DNA of 64,000 bases from Theodoxus fluviatilis (Eukaryota; Mollusca; Gastropoda; Cycloneritida; Neritidae): the NCBI GenBank assembly GCA_034096865.1, contig JAWQFJ010028252.1, positions 40,001 to 104,000 of the forward strand, given 5' to 3'. Below, piece by piece: positions 60,063-64,000 of this stretch; the stretch's first letter is position 1, and the number at the start of each line of letters is the position of its first letter. The notes under the pieces were generated by a model. It did no database searches and was not told where the DNA came from. It saw only the letters and a program-made list of their open reading frames with translations. A program made the position numbers and the translations under genes.

Positions 60063-60224
60063 GCACGCACACGCGCACACATGCACATATGCAAGTCACC
60101 AATCTACACCATGTATCTAATCCTTCCGTTTCGATTTCGCTTTTCGTAGAAGGATTAGCCCAATTTTTTTCTCCTGAGATCCAACAAAATGAACGACCCA
60201 TGCCACCCTTTCTCTCCTCTATTT

Positions 60225-60249
60225 GATGTGGATGATGATGATGTTGAGA

Positions 60250-60342
<93 letters not shown>

Positions 60343-60420
60343 CTGATGATGACTATGATGATGATGACTAGAATGATGATGACTATGATGATGATAATGA
60401 TTATGATGGTGGTAATGATG
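60225..60420. repeat. (GAT)n microsatellite in LINE 3' UTR
   Basis: Pure ATG/GAT repeat to about 60342, then interrupted. Poly-Asp, poly-Met and poly-Ile frames here are artefacts. Confidence 0.95.
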
Positions 60421-60580
60421 AGACCATCATCATCCGATGGTAAAGATAAGAATGATGAGGATAATGATGTGATGTTGATATTCATAATATTGATGTACTT
60501 TCGTCTCTTCCTTTTTTTGTTTTTCTCTGTAATTTTGTCCTTCTTGTGATTTTTTTAGACCGAATAAACTGAAGAAAAAA

Positions 60581-60595
60581 AAGCTTTCGGAACCA
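60581..60595 (+). repeat. 3' target-site duplication of the LINE
   Basis: AAGCTTTCGGAACCA directly after the A-rich tail, identical to 57530-57544. Confidence 0.92.
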
Positions 60596-61225
60596 AGCTC
60601 CTTCAGGCCTAGTGTTTAGAGATTCGCATGGGGCAGGCTTATGAAGGTGTCTTGAGGCGTCGCTCGTTGTGAGCACCGCTGGAGTCACGTGCAAGGCTGA
60701 GTTGCACGGAAGATGTTGGGGTGAAGGCGGGTTCAGGCCTGCTGCCACAGGGAGAGCAAACTGCAAAAACAGCAGTATCAATCACAGTAAATTGCAACCA
60801 CAGCCATTTATCTCCACTTGCCCGCCAAATACCGCAGGTCACCACTACACTGCAACCACAGCAGTAATCTCAGTAAATTGCATCAACAGCAATTTTACTA
60901 GACAAGTCCGCAAAACACCGCGGAACCATAGCAGACAACGAACCGGTCTACTTACATAACCATCAACACCACACCGCTCCCCGACAGCACAACACCCAGG
61001 CTGTCCTTCAACAAGATGTTACGGGGAGCCACGGGTGCTAAATTGGTGCTAAAAGTCGCATGATTCACGTGTCAACCTAACAGTCTGCATTTGGAGAAAT
61101 GACAATTGTGTCAAACTGGAAAAACAAACAGTTATTTGGTGCCTCGTACTCACTTTTTAGGACAAAAAGCCTCAAATTGGCTTGAGTTGCAGACATTTAT
61201 CATCAGTTGGAAGACGTCGGGTGAT
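60596..61225. other. Gene 2 intron, unassigned
   Basis: Diffuse repeats of CAGTAAATTGCA and CAGGTCACCACTACA type. No exon with the required phase was recognised. Confidence 0.4.
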
Positions 61226-62655
61226 ATGTACAATGCCACTAAGTCCACTTGACTGGCCAGCACTTCTGTCCTGTCTGCACTACAAAGTCCACTTGACTGG
61301 CCAGCACTTCTGTCCTGTCTGCACTACAAAGTCCACTTGACTGGCCAGCACTTCTGTCCTGTCTGCACCACTAAATCCACTTGACTGGCCAGCACCTCTG
61401 TCTGCACCACTAAGTCCACTTGACTGACCAGCACCTCTGTCCTGTCTGCACCACTAAGTCCACTTGACTGGCCAGCACCTCTGTCTGCACCACTAAGTCC
61501 ACTTGACTGGCCAGCACCTATGTCTGCACCACTAAGTCCACTTGACTGACCAGCACCTCTGTCTGCACTACAAAGTCCACTTGACTGGCCAGCACTTCTG
61601 TTCTGCCTGCACTACAAAGTCCACTAGACTGGCCAGCACCTCTGTCCTGTCTGCACCACTAAGTCCACTTGACTGGCCAGCACCTCTGTCCTGTCTGCAC
61701 CATTAAGTCCACTTGACTGGCCAGCACCTCTGTCCTGTCTGAACTACTAAGTTCATTTGACTGGCCAACAGCTCTGTCTGCACCACTAAGTCCACTTGTC
61801 TGGCCAGCACCTCTGTCCTGTCTGCACCATTAAGTCCACTTGACTGGCCAGCACCTTTGTCCTGTCTGCACCACTAAGTTCACTTGACTGGCCAGCACCT
61901 CTGTCTGCACCACTAAGTCCACTTGACTGGCCAGCACCTCTGTCCTGTCTGCATCACTAAGTCCACTTGACTGGCCAGCACTTCTGTCCTGCCTGCACTA
62001 CAAAGTCCACTTGACTGGCCAGCACCTCTGTCCTGTCTGCACTACTAAGTCCATTTGACTGGCCAACAGCTCTGTCTGCACCACTAAGTCCACTTGTCTG
62101 GCCAGCACCTCTGTCCTGTCTGCACCATTAAGTCCACTTGACTGGCGAGCACCTTTGTCCTGTCTGCACCACTAAGTTCACTTGACTGGCCAGCACCTCT
62201 GTCTGCACCACTAAGTCCACTTGACTGGCCAGCACCTCTGTCCTGTCTGCATCACTAAGTCCACTTGACTGGCCAGCACTTCTGTCCTGCCTGCACTACA
62301 AAGTCCACTTGACTGGCCAGCACCTCTGTCCTGTCTGCACTACTAAGTCAATTTGACTGGCCAACAGCTCTGTCTGCACCACTAAGTCCACTTGACTGGC
62401 CAGCACCTCTGTCCTGTCTGCACCATTAAGTCCACTTGACTGGCCAGCACCTTTGTCCTGTCTGCACCACTAAGTTCACTTGACTGGCCAGCACCTCTGT
62501 CCTGTCTGCACCATTAAGTCCACTTGACTGGCCAGCACCTTTGTCCTGTCTGCACCACTAAGTTCACTTGACTGGCCAGCACCTCTGTCTGCACCACTAA
62601 GTCCACTTGACTGGCCAGCACCTTTGTCCTGTCTGCACCACTAAGTCCACTTGAG
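61226..62655. repeat. 44/39-bp minisatellite with 300-bp higher-order period
   Basis: Unit CACTAAGTCCACTTGACTGG + CCAGCACCTCTGTCCTGTCT + GCAC (44 bp), or the same lacking CCTGT (39 bp). The diagnostic variant GACTGGCCAACAGCTCTG recurs at about 61759, 62059 and 62356, showing a composite repeat of about 300 bp. Confidence 0.96.
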
Positions 62656-62798
62656 TCTGTCTGATGCCTTTGCATCACTTGTAATATTGCGATGTCATCA
62701 ATGAGCACATTCAGCGTGAAAGATTAAAGCATAGAAGAAACTTGTAATCTGTACGTTTTGAAAACAAATCTGTACTGCTGACAATTCCTTGATTTGAA

Positions 62799-63440
<642 letters not shown>

Positions 63441-63479
63441 AATGGCCAACTCGAGATCGAGTCAAACAGAGTTATCTTT

Positions 63480-63627
63480 TCCTACTAAGTAGTTGTATTA
63501 TATTTAACTCTTTTTGGTTTAAACTGTGCAGTGTGCGAGTGTTGGAATGCTTTGTATGAATGTAGACTTTTCATTGTAAACGCCATGAGCTTGCCTATTA
63601 GGGAAGGTATGGGCGTATAAGTAGTCT

Positions 63628-63700
<73 letters not shown>
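63480..63700 (+). mobile_element. LINE 3' tail with (ATT)n
   Basis: TTGTAAACGCCATGAGCTTG, CCTATTAGGGAAGGTATGGG, CGTATAAGTAGTCTG followed by about 23 ATT units (63628-63697). This is the form of CR1/L2-like 3' ends (gene-unit end plus trinucleotide tail). No coding part visible. Confidence 0.6.
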
Positions 63701-63707
<7 letters not shown>

Positions 63708-63965
63708 GTGCGTGAATGAGTACGAATGCACATGTCTGGGGTGAACATCTATAATTATACACCTCCTCCTCTGTGTGACTGTGTGAGTGTTAATTCAGCG
63801 TCTATGACATGCCAAAGCAAAACAAAACATGTCATAATAGGAGCTTCCTGAACCTATCCATCATGTTTAAAATATATGGTCGATTGTTTCCTGGGCCGAT
63901 AGCTTGCAAGGGGGTTTATGGAAAAGAACGTTATAAATACTTTACAAACACTCCGTCAGTTCAAT

Positions 63966-64000
63966 TCTCTAATGGCTCAGCTGGTAGAGCGTTGGACTCT
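63966..64000 (+). tRNA. tRNA-Lys-like sequence or SINE head, cut by window end
   Basis: AATGGCTCAGCTGGTAGAGC followed by GTTGGACTCT gives an intact A box. The D stem pairs fully (GCTC with GAGC), and T33-C-T starts an anticodon compatible with CTT (Lys). The acceptor strand would be TCTCTAA. The rest is outside the window, so a true tRNA gene and a tRNA-derived SINE cannot be told apart. The minus-strand SINE head at 30167 is similar. Confidence 0.45.

Noticed and set aside
60189..60371. Poly-Asp / poly-Met / poly-Ile frames
   Set aside because: Products of a (GAT)n microsatellite inside a LINE 3' UTR.

Overview
The window is nuclear DNA of an invertebrate animal, most probably a marine mollusc and perhaps a gastropod. 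The reasons are spliced genes with long introns, degraded LINEs of several clades, tRNA-derived SINE-like heads, a THAP-domain fragment, and a dispersed repeat carrying a 'CTCAAAAACTACTGGACGG' core of the kind I associate with mollusc genomes. The species is inference only. Roughly half of the 64 kb is tandem repeat, so nearly all of the very long open frames are repeat artefacts.

Two split genes can be read from splice sites with matching phases. Gene 1 is on the minus strand (16240 down to 3710). Its four 5' coding exons encode the N-terminal half of an arylacetamide deacetylase / neutral cholesterol ester hydrolase type enzyme: an ER signal anchor, then the HGG-type oxyanion loop, then the segment leading to YRLAPE. 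The catalytic part lies off the left edge. A lone exon at 22838-22951 has the same length and phase as exon 2 of this gene and probably belongs to a diverged paralogue upstream. Gene 2 is on the plus strand (32955 to 57189 and beyond). Six exons with compatible phases encode a protein I do not recognise: an acidic N-terminus, a Gln/Gly-rich middle, and a Pro-Glu-Gln pentapeptide repeat encoded by an in-frame 15-bp tandem repeat.

Layout: 1-1735, 3' part of a LINE; 1.7-16.2 kb, gene 1, whose introns hold the 34/37-bp, 15/13-bp, 11-bp and CA-type arrays; 16.3-23 kb, RTE and CR1-like LINE tails, a THAP exon remnant between inverted copies of one end sequence, two related short palindromes, a 1.2-kb array and the paralogue exon; 23-32.5 kb, more arrays, LINE and SINE tails, and a 610-bp long-TIR element; 32.8-57.2 kb, gene 2. 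Intron 1 of gene 2 is about 93% minisatellite: an 8.1-kb 11-bp array abutting a 7.1-kb 47-bp array with higher-order repeats. Then 57.5-60.6 kb, a 5'-truncated L1/Tx1-like LINE bounded by a perfect 15-bp target-site duplication; 61.2-62.7 kb, a 44/39-bp array with a 300-bp higher-order period; 62.8-64 kb, dispersed repeats and the start of a tRNA-Lys-like sequence cut by the window end.

I found no prokaryotic operons, CRISPR arrays or viral genes. The most interesting features are the palindrome pair sharing CAAAGA/TCTTTG ends, the THAP remnant with inverted ends, the exactly bounded LINE insertion, and the very high minisatellite load of the introns of both genes.
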